64,000 nucleotides of DNA, taken from Gleimia hominis (GTDB lineage Bacteria; Actinomycetota; Actinomycetes; Actinomycetales; Actinomycetaceae). Below the pieces are notes generated by a model. It did not search any database. It worked only from the letters and a program-made list of their open reading frames with translations, and had not been told where the DNA came from. How positions within the stretch are numbered: position 1 is the stretch's first letter; every line of letters begins with the position of its first letter. The translations under genes were made by a program, and so were the position numbers. Location of the stretch: assembly GCF_032085515.1 (NCBI RefSeq), contig NZ_JASXSX010000001.1, forward strand, positions 1,116,001 to 1,180,000, read 5' to 3'. Positions 23,658-31,819 of this stretch are shown piece by piece.

Positions 23658-24419
23658 ATGAACGCGTTACAGATTTGCGATATGGAAAAATCCTTCGGAA
23701 CCAACCGGGTCCTCAAAGGCGTGTCTTTAACGGTTGAAGAAGGGGAGGTAGTGGCGATCCTCGGTCCGTCTGGCTCCGGTAAGTCCACGTTGCTGCGCTG
23801 CGCCACATTCTTGGAACAGATGGACAGTGGGCAGATTTGGTATTCGGGGCAGCTGGCGTTAGAAAAACGCGCGGGCAAGAAAACGAGCGCGGCAGATGAG
23901 CAGCGGTTCCGCCACGATTTCGGCTTGGTGTTCCAAAACTTCAACCTGTTTCCGCACTGGAGTGTGCTGCGCAACCTCATGGATTCACCATTAAAAGTAC
24001 AAAAACGCGATCGGGCGCAAGTGCGAGCTCAGTGCCTGGAACTGTTAGACCGGATGGGCCTGGCGGATAAGGCGCAGGCGTACCCGGGGGAGTTGTCGGG
24101 CGGGCAACAGCAGCGCGTGGCGATTGCGCGGGCACTGGCGAGGAACCCGAGGATCTTGTTTTTTGACGAACCCACCTCCGCACTGGACCCGGAGCTGACC
24201 GGGGAGATTTTGCAGATTATTCGCGCTCTAGCGCACGAGGACATGACGATGGTGATCGTCACGCACGAAATGGATTTCGCAGCAGAAGTGGCGGATCGAG
24301 CAGTATTCGTTGACGACGGGGTAGTGCTGGAATCTGGACATGCGCGCGAGCTGATCCGCAACCCGCAGCAGGATCGCACTCGGCGGTTCCTCAAGAAACT
24401 GCGCGGTCAAACAGCGTAA
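23658..24419 (+). CDS. Polar amino-acid ABC transporter ATPase
   Basis: This GlnQ-type ATPase powers the importer. Visible motifs are Walker A LGPSGSGKSTLL, the Q-loop FQNFNLFPHW, signature LSGGQQQRVAIARAL, Walker B ILFFDEPTSALDPEL and the switch His in VTHEM. The start is set at ATG 23658 because AAGGAG lies 7 bp upstream; an in-frame TTG two codons earlier is unlikely. It lies 11 bp after the permease stop, so the two are in one operon. The length of 253 residues is typical. Confidence 0.95.
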   Translation: MNALQICDMEKSFGTNRVLKGVSLTVEEGEVVAILGPSGSGKSTLLRCATFLEQMDSGQIWYSGQLALEKRAGKKTSAADEQRFRHDFGLVFQNFNLFPHWSVLRNLMDSPLKVQKRDRAQVRAQCLELLDRMGLADKAQAYPGELSGGQQQRVAIARALARNPRILFFDEPTSALDPELTGEILQIIRALAHEDMTMVIVTHEMDFAAEVADRAVFVDDGVVLESGHARELIRNPQQDRTRRFLKKLRGQTA

Positions 24420-24442
24420 GTAAAGTTCGATATTATGGCTGC

Positions 24443-25432
24443 ATGACTATGAGGTATAACACCGTAGGCTATTCGGGTTTGCAAGTGTCCGCCGTGGGGA
24501 TTGGTGGCAATAATTTCGGTCGCGCCCACACGCGTACCGAGAGCCCAGAAGGCACCCTCGAGGTAGTGCGGACGGCACTGGAATCGGGAATCAACCTGTT
24601 TGACTTGGCGGACTGCTACGGGCGCGAACCCGGGCTCTCTGAAACCCTGTTCGGGCAGGCGTTGAACCAGCTCGGCACCCTGGGGGAGAACGCGGTTGTC
24701 GTCACGAAGTTCGGGATGGACATGCGCGGCGTTAACGGCCCTGAACACGGGGCGCGGGGCTCACGCCGATACATGATGCGCGCGCTCGAAGCTTCCCTCA
24801 AACGGCTTGGACGCGACCACGTCGACCTGTACCTGTACCACACGCCCGACGGGATTACCCCACCGGAAGAAACGCTGGCAGCCATGTCGGACGCTGTGCG
24901 GGCCGGTAAGGTCCGCTACATCGGTACCTCAAACCACGCGGGCTGGCAGCTGGCGGATCTGGCGCACCTCGCGGACGAGCCGGGCATGGTGGCGCCCATC
25001 GCTACGGAATCGCACTACAACCTCCTGGACCGGCGGGCGGAACTGGAAGTTATTCCCGCGGCACAGCGTTTTGGTTTGGGAACGTTACCGTATTTTCCGC
25101 TTGCAAACGGGTTGCTGACCGGTAAGTACCGCCACGGTAAAGCCCCCGATGGGACGCGGGTGGCGCATTCGAAACCGCAGCTGCTTGAGTCAACGGATTG
25201 GCAGCAGATTGACGCGTTCATTGAGTTCGCGCACGAGCGGGAGCTTTCCCCGTTGCAGGTCGCGTTTTCTTGGCTCGCGACCCGCCCGACGGTGCCGTCC
25301 GTAATCGCCGGCGCCACTACACCCGAGCAAGTGCGGCAGAACGCGCAAGCAGCCGACTGGGTGCCGCAGCCCGAAGACGAGGCTGCGTTAGAGGAAATCT
25401 TCCCCGCCCCAGACCGCATCGCCCTGTTTTAG
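24443..25432 (+). CDS. Aldo/keto reductase
   Basis: The 329-residue (alpha/beta)8 NADPH-dependent oxidoreductase is of the AKR type related to potassium-channel beta subunits and YghZ. The catalytic tetrad is visible: Asp and Tyr in NLFDLADCYGREPG (about 52-65), Lys in VVVTKFGM near 94, and His in LYLYHTPD near 133. The cofactor-binding end includes TVPSVIAGATTPEQV. It begins 23 bp after the ABC ATPase and may be co-transcribed with it. The substrate is not predictable. Confidence 0.92.
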   Translation: MTMRYNTVGYSGLQVSAVGIGGNNFGRAHTRTESPEGTLEVVRTALESGINLFDLADCYGREPGLSETLFGQALNQLGTLGENAVVVTKFGMDMRGVNGPEHGARGSRRYMMRALEASLKRLGRDHVDLYLYHTPDGITPPEETLAAMSDAVRAGKVRYIGTSNHAGWQLADLAHLADEPGMVAPIATESHYNLLDRRAELEVIPAAQRFGLGTLPYFPLANGLLTGKYRHGKAPDGTRVAHSKPQLLESTDWQQIDAFIEFAHERELSPLQVAFSWLATRPTVPSVIAGATTPEQVRQNAQAADWVPQPEDEAALEEIFPAPDRIALF

Positions 25433-25471
25433 GGCCGCATTAACCTGTTTAAACCGTTTAGAAAGGACACC

Positions 25472-25921
25472 ATGAGGGTACATATTGCAGCTGATCACGC
25501 GGGTTTTGAATTGCGTGAGGCCCTAATCAAACACCTGAGTGAGGAAAACTATGAAGTGGTTGATCACGGGGCGAAGGATTACGACAAGCTCGATGCCTAC
25601 CCACCAATGTGCATTGCGTGCGGGAAAGCGGTGGCTGGTGAACCCGATTCGCTGGGTATCGTGATCGGCGGGTCCGGTAACGGCGAGCAGATGGCAGCGA
25701 ACCTCGTGAACGGGGTGCGGGCCGCGCTCGTGTGGAACGAATCCACCGCGGCTCTTGCACGCGAGCACAATAACGCGAACATTATTGCGATCGGCGCGCG
25801 GCAGCACTCGGTCGAGGAAGCGATAAGACTCGTGGACGTGTTCCTAACCACCCCGTTTTCGAACGAGGCACGCCACCAAGAACGCATCGACATGATGAGT
25901 GAATACGAACAGCAGCGCTAA
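25472..25921 (+). CDS. rpiB: Ribose-5-phosphate isomerase B
   Basis: RpiB interconverts ribose-5-phosphate and ribulose-5-phosphate in the pentose phosphate pathway. The 149-residue protein has the phosphate-binding HIAADHAGFELRE at 4-16 and the active-site loop IGGSGNGEQMAANLVNGVRA near 66-85. That loop carries Glu as catalytic base, as in the mycobacterial type, where enterobacterial enzymes use Cys. The ATG follows AAAGGACACC. A 13-bp stem hairpin follows its stop. Confidence 0.95.
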   Translation: MRVHIAADHAGFELREALIKHLSEENYEVVDHGAKDYDKLDAYPPMCIACGKAVAGEPDSLGIVIGGSGNGEQMAANLVNGVRAALVWNESTAALAREHNNANIIAIGARQHSVEEAIRLVDVFLTTPFSNEARHQERIDMMSEYEQQR

Positions 25922-25941
25922 GGATCGCTTGCAAGCAGTTA

Positions 25942-25979
25942 TTACGGCCCGTGAACATGAGAGGACTCACGGGCCGTAA
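25942..25979 (+). terminator. Strong hairpin after rpiB
   Basis: TTACGGCCCGTGA (25942-25954) pairs perfectly with TCACGGGCCGTAA (25967-25979), a 13-bp stem with a 12-nt loop. Only a short AT stretch follows, so it may be an atypical (actinobacterial, U-poor) terminator. It argues against any argS start inside it. Confidence 0.75.
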
Positions 25980-26003
25980 ATACCCTTCAGCACTGCTAAA
26001 CCG

Positions 26004-26009
26004 TAGTAT
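26004..26009 (+). promoter_or_regulatory. -10 hexamer placing argS transcription start at its GTG codon
   Basis: TAGTAT lies 7 bp upstream of the proposed argS GTG (26017), and no Shine-Dalgarno sequence is present. This is the arrangement of a leaderless mRNA. The -35 is weak. Confidence 0.45.
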
Positions 26010-26016
26010 TGAAGTT

Positions 26017-27687
26017 GTGACTCCTAAAGATCTTGAAGAATTAATCAACGCGGTACTAGCGGACCTGCAATCTCAGGGCACGCTCGAAGTACCGCAACTG
26101 CCAGCAGCAACCGTGGAACGCCCCCGGAACCGAGAACATGGGGATTGGGCCACGAACGTGGCGATGCGGCTGGCGAAACCCGCTCGGAAAAACCCGCGGG
26201 AACTAGCGCAACTGATTGCGCAAAAGCTCCGTGATAGCGACGGCATCGCGAGCGTAGAGGTGGCTGGGCCAGGGTTTATTAATATTCGCCTCGACGCTGC
26301 TTCCGCCGGTGAGCTGGCACGCACCATTTTGCAAGCCGGTGACAAGTACGGTAAGTCAACCGCTCACAGTGGGGTGCACGTGAACTTGGAGTACGTGTCC
26401 GCGAACCCCACCGGCCCCATCCACCTGGGGGGTGCCCGCTGGGCGGCGGTGGGGGACACGCTCGCCCGGCTGCTGGAAGCCTCGGGTGCAGAAGTGACCC
26501 GCGAATACTACTTCAATGACCACGGTGCGCAGATCGACCGCTTCGCCCGCTCCCTCCTTATGCGCGCGCAGCACAAGCCAGTGCCTGAGGATGGGTACGG
26601 GGGCGCCTACGTGGATGACATTGCGAACCAGGTGCTAGCCGATGTCGAGGCAGCTGGGGAAGCGAACCCGTTGGAGCTGGATGAGGCCGCGGCACTCGAG
26701 GTGTTCCGCGCCCGCGGCGTAGCCCTCATGTTCGACCAGATTAAAGACAAACTCCGGGAGTTTCGCGTTGAGTTCGACGTGTTCTTCCACGAGGAATCCC
26801 TCCACCAGTCCGGCGCCGTGCAAGAAGCAGTTGACCGGCTGCGAGAACGCGGCGTTATCTACGAGTCAGAGGGAGCCACCTGGTTGAAAACCACTGACTT
26901 TGGAGACGACAAGGACCGCGTCGTGTTCAAATCCGGAGGGGACGCCGCCTACTTCGCCGGGGACATCGCCTACTACCTCGATAAACGCAAGCGGGGTGCG
27001 GACGAGGTCGTGATCATGCTCGGCGCGGACCACCACGGTTACATTGGCCGCATGATGGCAATGTGCGCTGCATTTGGCGATGAGCCGGGTAAGAACCTCC
27101 AGATACTAATTGGGCAAATGGTGAACCTGCTCAAAGGGGGACAACCAGTACGCATGTCGAAACGAGCGGGCAACATTGTGACGCTCGACGACCTGGTGGA
27201 CGCCGTGGGGGTAGACGCGGCCCGGTACTCACTGGTGCGGTCTTCAATGGACCAGAATGTGGACATTGACTTGGACGTACTCGCTTCGAATACGAACGAC
27301 AATCCCGTGTACTACGTGCAATATGCGCATGCCCGCACCGCGAACGTATCGCGTAACGCGGCGGCGCACGGGGTGAAACGCGACGCCGGCTTCGACCCGG
27401 CGCAGTTGAACACGCCAGCGGACGCGTCCCTACTGGGAGTGCTCGCCCAATTCCCCGCGACCGTAGCCCAGGCGGCGCAGCTGCGTGAACCCCACCGGGT
27501 GGCGCGGTACCTCGAATCCCTGGCGGCTGCCTACCACGCGTGGTACGGGCAGTGCCGGGTAAGTCCGCGGGGAACCGACCCGGTCGATGCCGGACACGTA
27601 GCCCGCCTGTGGCTCAACGACGCTACCACCCAGGTGCTAGCAAACGGACTGACCCTACTTGGGGTCGACGCGCCCACGCGGATGTAG
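26017..27687 (+). CDS. argS: Arginyl-tRNA synthetase
   Basis: ArgRS charges tRNA-Arg. I set the start at GTG 26017, giving 556 residues beginning VTPKDLEELI, which matches the usual N-terminal add-domain. The frame is open upstream, but an earlier GTG at 25951 falls inside a terminator hairpin. The HIGH-like motif is ANPTGPIHLGGARWAAVGD and the KMSKS equivalent is PVRMSKRAGNIV; EYYFNDHGAQIDRF is also typical. The C-terminal DALR domain has HARTANVSRN. lysA follows 32 bp downstream, an arrangement conserved in actinobacteria. Confidence 0.95.
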   Translation: MTPKDLEELINAVLADLQSQGTLEVPQLPAATVERPRNREHGDWATNVAMRLAKPARKNPRELAQLIAQKLRDSDGIASVEVAGPGFINIRLDAASAGELARTILQAGDKYGKSTAHSGVHVNLEYVSANPTGPIHLGGARWAAVGDTLARLLEASGAEVTREYYFNDHGAQIDRFARSLLMRAQHKPVPEDGYGGAYVDDIANQVLADVEAAGEANPLELDEAAALEVFRARGVALMFDQIKDKLREFRVEFDVFFHEESLHQSGAVQEAVDRLRERGVIYESEGATWLKTTDFGDDKDRVVFKSGGDAAYFAGDIAYYLDKRKRGADEVVIMLGADHHGYIGRMMAMCAAFGDEPGKNLQILIGQMVNLLKGGQPVRMSKRAGNIVTLDDLVDAVGVDAARYSLVRSSMDQNVDIDLDVLASNTNDNPVYYVQYAHARTANVSRNAAAHGVKRDAGFDPAQLNTPADASLLGVLAQFPATVAQAAQLREPHRVARYLESLAAAYHAWYGQCRVSPRGTDPVDAGHVARLWLNDATTQVLANGLTLLGVDAPTRM

Positions 27688-27719
27688 CCTCGCCCTCGAC
27701 AGGAGCCCGTGGTAACTCA

Positions 27720-29114
27720 ATGCACGCAGTGAACGCAGAACCGGCGGACCGGCCCGACTTGTGGCCGTGGTCCGCCGTGCGCGGTGACGACGGGCAACTG
27801 CACCTTGGGGGCATGCCGGTGTCACAGATACTTGCCGGCATCCACACCCCCGTGTACGTCCTCGACCAGGCGGACTTTAAAGGCCGCGCCTACGTGTGGG
27901 CTACCGCGATGGCGGAGGAGTTCTGGGACGGCTACGGCATGAACGGTGGCCGCGCCTACTACGCGGCGAAAGCGTTCCCCAGCGGCTACGCTATGCGCGA
28001 AGCAGTTTCAGCAGGCATGGGCGTGGACACTGCGAGCTTGGGGGAGCTCACGGTTGCGCTGCAAGCCGGGGCCCCGCCCGAAGACGTTGGGTTACATGGG
28101 AACAATAAGTCTGATGAGGAACTGCGCCTAGCGATTCAAACCGGCCCGGCGGGCATTGGTCGCATCGTCATTGACTCTGAGGAGGAAGTGGAGCGGATCG
28201 GCGAGATTGCACGTGAACTTGGGCGGCGTGCCCGCGTAATGGTGCGTGTCGCGACCGGGGTGCATGCGGGCGGACACGAGTTTGTCGCAACGGGCCACGC
28301 AGATCAAAAGTTCGGCCTGTCGCTCGCGGCGGGGGATGCGAAACGCGTGGCGTGGCGGGCGGCGGAGCATCCGGATTTGCAGTTCGTCGGTCTTCACGCG
28401 CACATTGGTTCGCAGGTTTTTGAACTGGAAGCATTCGTGCAGTCCGCCACCCGCCTCGTGGGCCTTGTGAAAGAACTTCAAGAGGTAGGAGTTCCGTGCG
28501 GTGAACTAGATTTAGGGGGCGGCTACGCGGTCGCATACACGGCGGCGGATCCGGTGGCGCCGTCGCAGCGGGACGTTGCGCGGAGATTGGCGGAGGCAGT
28601 CCGGAGCGAATGCGCTAGCGCGGGCGTGCCGGTGCCACTGGTTTCCGTCGAACCGGGCCGGTCCGTGGTGGCCCCAAGCGTCGTCACGCTCTATCGGGTC
28701 GGCACCGTCAAACCCGTGCCCACAGAGTCGGGTCGGCGCATTTACGTAAGTGTGGATGGCGGGATGTCGGACAATATCCGTCCCGCCCTGTACGGCGCGC
28801 GCTACAGTGCGATCTTGGCGAATCGGACTTCACCCGCCCCGCTTGTGGACGTGCGGATCGTGGGGAAGCATTGTGAATCGGGCGATATCATTGCTGCTCA
28901 CGCGTCGTTGCCACAAGACGTGCGGCGCGGTGACGTCCTCGCGGTCCCCGTGACGGGCGCGTACGGGCATGCGTTAGCATCAAACTACAACCTGCTGCCC
29001 CGGCCGGGCACCCTCGGAGTAGAGAACGGGCAGAAACAGTGGATTATCTACCCGGAGCAAATTTCGGACCTGATGGTACGGGACGCGTTCATTAATGCAC
29101 GCCCCACCCCGTGA
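27720..29114 (+). CDS. lysA: Diaminopimelate decarboxylase
   Basis: LysA decarboxylates meso-diaminopimelate to lysine with PLP. The 464-residue fold-type III enzyme has the PLP lysine K84 in YYAAKAFPS, GVDTASLGEL, GLHAHIGSQ, LDLGGGYAVAY, VEPGRSVVA, VDGGMSDNIRPALY and GKHCESGDII, which carries the intersubunit Cys. The frame is open upstream into argS. I chose ATG 27720 because AGGAG lies upstream (14 bp, slightly long) and the protein then begins at the usual point. Its stop overlaps a GTG of hom. Confidence 0.95.
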   Translation: MHAVNAEPADRPDLWPWSAVRGDDGQLHLGGMPVSQILAGIHTPVYVLDQADFKGRAYVWATAMAEEFWDGYGMNGGRAYYAAKAFPSGYAMREAVSAGMGVDTASLGELTVALQAGAPPEDVGLHGNNKSDEELRLAIQTGPAGIGRIVIDSEEEVERIGEIARELGRRARVMVRVATGVHAGGHEFVATGHADQKFGLSLAAGDAKRVAWRAAEHPDLQFVGLHAHIGSQVFELEAFVQSATRLVGLVKELQEVGVPCGELDLGGGYAVAYTAADPVAPSQRDVARRLAEAVRSECASAGVPVPLVSVEPGRSVVAPSVVTLYRVGTVKPVPTESGRRIYVSVDGGMSDNIRPALYGARYSAILANRTSPAPLVDVRIVGKHCESGDIIAAHASLPQDVRRGDVLAVPVTGAYGHALASNYNLLPRPGTLGVENGQKQWIIYPEQISDLMVRDAFINARPTP

Positions 29115-29143
29115 GTACCACAACGAAAGAGGAGAAGATACAG

Positions 29144-30562
29144 ATGGCTACGCGCGCCGCGAAGGCGATAAATATCGCGGTTTTAGGAGCTGGTACGGTC
29201 GGATCCCAGGTGATCCGTTTAATCCAGGAGCGCCGGGAGGATTTGCAGCGGCGCAGTGGAGTGCTGTGGAACCTAACGGCCGTGTTGGTGCGCGACCTGG
29301 ATGCAGAACGCGACTATGACGTGCCTGCGAATTTGCTCACTACCGATATCGCTGAGGCACTAGTGAACGCGGATGTTGTTGTGGAGCTCATCGGGGGGAT
29401 TGAACCGGCTTTCGACTATGTGAAGCGCGCGTTGAAAGCGGGGGCGTGTGTGGTGACGGGCAATAAGGCGCTGCTTGCCAAACACGGTCCGGAGTTGTTT
29501 GCTTTGGCTGCTGCGAACCAGGTGGAGCTGCAGTATGAGGCCGCGGTTGCCGGGGCGGTGCCGATTGTGCGTGCGCTGCGTGAGTCTTTGGCGGGGGACC
29601 GGGTGAACCGCGTGCTCGGGATCGTGAACGGGACCACGAACTTTATTCTTGACCGCATGTCTACCACGGGCGCAACCTACGATGAATCCCTGCAGGAAGC
29701 GCAAGCTCTGGGGTACGCGGAAGCGGATCCAACTGCGGATGTCGATGGCCTGGACGCGGCCGCTAAGTGCGCGCTAATGGCGTCGCTGGCATTCCACTCG
29801 CGCGTGCTCATCGATGATGTGTCCACCGAGGGAATCCGCGCGATCACCCCAGCGCAGATCACCCGGGCGCGCGAGGCCAACATGGTGGTTAAGCTCCTTG
29901 CGGTTGCCGAGCGGCGCACCACCACCTCTGGGGAGGAGGGGATTGACGTGCGCGTTCACCCCGCCTTGCTGCCCGCAGGCCACCCGCTCGCATCCGTGTC
30001 GGGCGCGTTTAACGCGATCATGCTTGAGTGCGAAGCAGCCGGTGAGCTGATGTTCTTCGGGCAGGGCGCGGGCGGTGTGCCCACTGCTTCCGCCGTTCTC
30101 AGTGACCTCGTTGCCACGGCGGCGCGGCACGGACACGGTCAGCACCCGCCTTTAGAGTCGCATTACGAACAGTTGCCGGTTTTGCCGCCGCAAAGTACGC
30201 GGGTGTGCTACCAGGTGAGTTTGTTAGTAAACGCGGCCGACGCAGGTTTGTCCGAAGTTGTGGGCGAGTTTGCCCAGCACGGGATTTCGATCCAGCGCGC
30301 ATCCCAGAAGCAAGTGTCGATCCAGTGCGCATCCCAGAAACAAGTTCCGATCCAGTGCGCATCCCAGAACCAAGTTAGCGACGCGCAGCCGGCAATTCCT
30401 CACTTGGAAAATGCGCAGGTGCAAAGCGCGGAACGGGCGAGTGTAGTCCTCATAACAAATCCGGCTACGGAATCAGATTTGCGTGAGGCCTTGGATGCGC
30501 TCCGTAGTTCCCCCACCGGGGTGCAAGTTGAGTCCGTTATCCGCGTTGAGGGGGTGGCGTAA
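29144..30562 (+). CDS. hom: Homoserine dehydrogenase with expanded repeat in its ACT domain
   Basis: Hom reduces aspartate semialdehyde to homoserine, the branch point to threonine and methionine. I set the start at ATG 29144, 9 bp after AGAGGAG, giving 472 residues; a GTG at 29111 has no ribosome site. The NAD(P)-binding motif IAVLGAGTVGSQV lies at 11-23, followed by GGIEPAF, VTGNKALL, GIVNGTTNFIL and EADPTADVDGLDAA. The C-terminal ACT domain starts near CYQVSLLVNAAD. Directly after its GIS element a 10-residue unit is repeated three times (residues about 382-411), which lengthens a loop of the allosteric domain. Confidence 0.95.
   Translation: MATRAAKAINIAVLGAGTVGSQVIRLIQERREDLQRRSGVLWNLTAVLVRDLDAERDYDVPANLLTTDIAEALVNADVVVELIGGIEPAFDYVKRALKAGACVVTGNKALLAKHGPELFALAAANQVELQYEAAVAGAVPIVRALRESLAGDRVNRVLGIVNGTTNFILDRMSTTGATYDESLQEAQALGYAEADPTADVDGLDAAAKCALMASLAFHSRVLIDDVSTEGIRAITPAQITRAREANMVVKLLAVAERRTTTSGEEGIDVRVHPALLPAGHPLASVSGAFNAIMLECEAAGELMFFGQGAGGVPTASAVLSDLVATAARHGHGQHPPLESHYEQLPVLPPQSTRVCYQVSLLVNAADAGLSEVVGEFAQHGISIQRASQKQVSIQCASQKQVPIQCASQNQVSDAQPAIPHLENAQVQSAERASVVLITNPATESDLREALDALRSSPTGVQVESVIRVEGVA
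30287..30376 (+). repeat. Three 30-bp in-frame tandem repeats in the hom ACT domain
   Basis: Units 30287-30316, 30317-30346 and 30347-30376 encode SIQRASQKQV, SIQCASQKQV and PIQCASQNQV. They differ at few bases, so expansion is recent and copy number may vary between strains. Confidence 0.95.
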
Positions 30563-30565
30563 CCG

Positions 30566-31504
30566 ATGCGTTTAGTTAACGACCAGGTGACCGTGCGGGT
30601 GCCGGCCACGAGCGCTAACTTAGGGCCCGGCTACGACTCATATGGGTTAGCGCTCAGCATGTATAACGAAGTGTCGATGCGCGCAACCACCGGCAGCACC
30701 CGGGTGCAGGTGCGGGGCGTGGGCGCTGGTGAGCTTCCCGATGGGGAAGACAATCTGATTGTCCGCGCCTTGCGAGCAGGGCTCGACTACCTGGACGTGT
30801 CCCAGGTTGGAGTTGACATGGTGACGACCAACCGGATTCCTCAGGGAGCGGGATTGGGATCGTCCGCCGCAGCGATTGTGGCCGGACTTTCCATTGCTCG
30901 AGGCCTGGTGGGCCCCGAAGCCATGCCAGACCAAACCGTGTTCCAGTTAGCTACCGAACTCGAAGGACATCCCGATAACGTGGCGCCCGCTGTGTTTGGG
31001 GGCGCCACTTTCGCGTGGATTACAACCGAAGCTCCAAAGAGCAACGGCACTGCCGAGCAGGTGGCCCGCGTGGTTCGCGTGGAACCTCCGGAAACAATTA
31101 AACCAACTGTTTTAGTTCCCCCGTATTCACTGGCAACCCGGGAGGCACGCGAAGCTCTGCCGCGCACAGTAGCGCATCCCGACGCCGCGTTTAACGTGGG
31201 CCGAGCGGGACTACTCGCGCTTGTAATGGCAGGAGCGGCGGACACTCGTTACTTATTTGAAGCAACTGCAGATAAATTGCATCAAGACGCCCGGGCAGAA
31301 TGCATGCCCGCCTCCCACGCACTCGTCACGTTCTTGCGAGAACAAGGATTGCCTGCCGTTATTTCCGGAGCGGGACCAACCGTCCTGATACTGGGCGAGT
31401 TGAGCGCGCAGCAACAAGAAGATGCGGCAGCCAGCGGGTGGCGCGTACACCGATTAGACGTGTGTAACCAAGGCACGAGCATCGAAGCGCGACGAAAATC
31501 ATAA
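30566..31504 (+). CDS. thrB: Homoserine kinase
   Basis: ThrB phosphorylates homoserine, the step before threonine synthase. The 312-residue GHMP kinase has VPATSANLGPGYDSYGLAL at 12-30, the ATP-binding IPQGAGLGSSAAAIVAGL near 90-107 and the C-terminal AVISGAGPTVLIL. It starts 3 bp after the hom stop and is certainly in the same operon. Threonine synthase (thrC) is not in this window. Confidence 0.95.
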   Translation: MRLVNDQVTVRVPATSANLGPGYDSYGLALSMYNEVSMRATTGSTRVQVRGVGAGELPDGEDNLIVRALRAGLDYLDVSQVGVDMVTTNRIPQGAGLGSSAAAIVAGLSIARGLVGPEAMPDQTVFQLATELEGHPDNVAPAVFGGATFAWITTEAPKSNGTAEQVARVVRVEPPETIKPTVLVPPYSLATREAREALPRTVAHPDAAFNVGRAGLLALVMAGAADTRYLFEATADKLHQDARAECMPASHALVTFLREQGLPAVISGAGPTVLILGELSAQQQEDAAASGWRVHRLDVCNQGTSIEARRKS

Positions 31505-31819
31505 TTTTTGCTCGGTCTGTAATGTATTTTAAAAAGAAAGGCTGCTAAACTCGAAGTAAATGGTTAAGGCAATACGCTATTAACCATCGAGCAGCACGTG
31601 GCAGAAAGTGCTAAACGATGCGCACCAACTGGCATATGCTGAATCATTAAAGCTTATTCACACCGTTCCTCGATTCCATTGTGAATATTAGGAAAGGCTT
31701 GTGGATTGCGAAAGTATTCGCAGCTTCATCCCACGAAGAACGGTAAGTGAATACACGTATGTTCAACAACGAACATAATTTAGTGGCTACAATGTAGCAT
31801 CATCAGTGAGGAAAAACGC
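31505..31819. other. 315-bp AT-rich leader region of rho
   Basis: No ORF of note lies here. It contains the extended -10 TG-C-TAAACT at 31543-31551, an inverted repeat GGTTAA...TTAACC around 31562-31585, and a second possible -10 TACAAT near 31785-31790 close to the rho start. The length suggests a regulated 5' leader, as rho genes are often autoregulated by attenuation. Confidence 0.5.
31542..31553 (+). promoter_or_regulatory. Extended -10 element of the rho leader, shared with atp
   Basis: CTGCTAAACTCG is identical to 38288-38299 ahead of the atp operon. TG-N-TAAACT fits an extended -10 and the -35 is poor in both places. Confidence 0.45.

Noticed and set aside
25951..26016. Upstream extension of argS
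   Set aside because: It lies in a 13-bp-stem terminator hairpin and adds 22 residues not expected in ArgRS.
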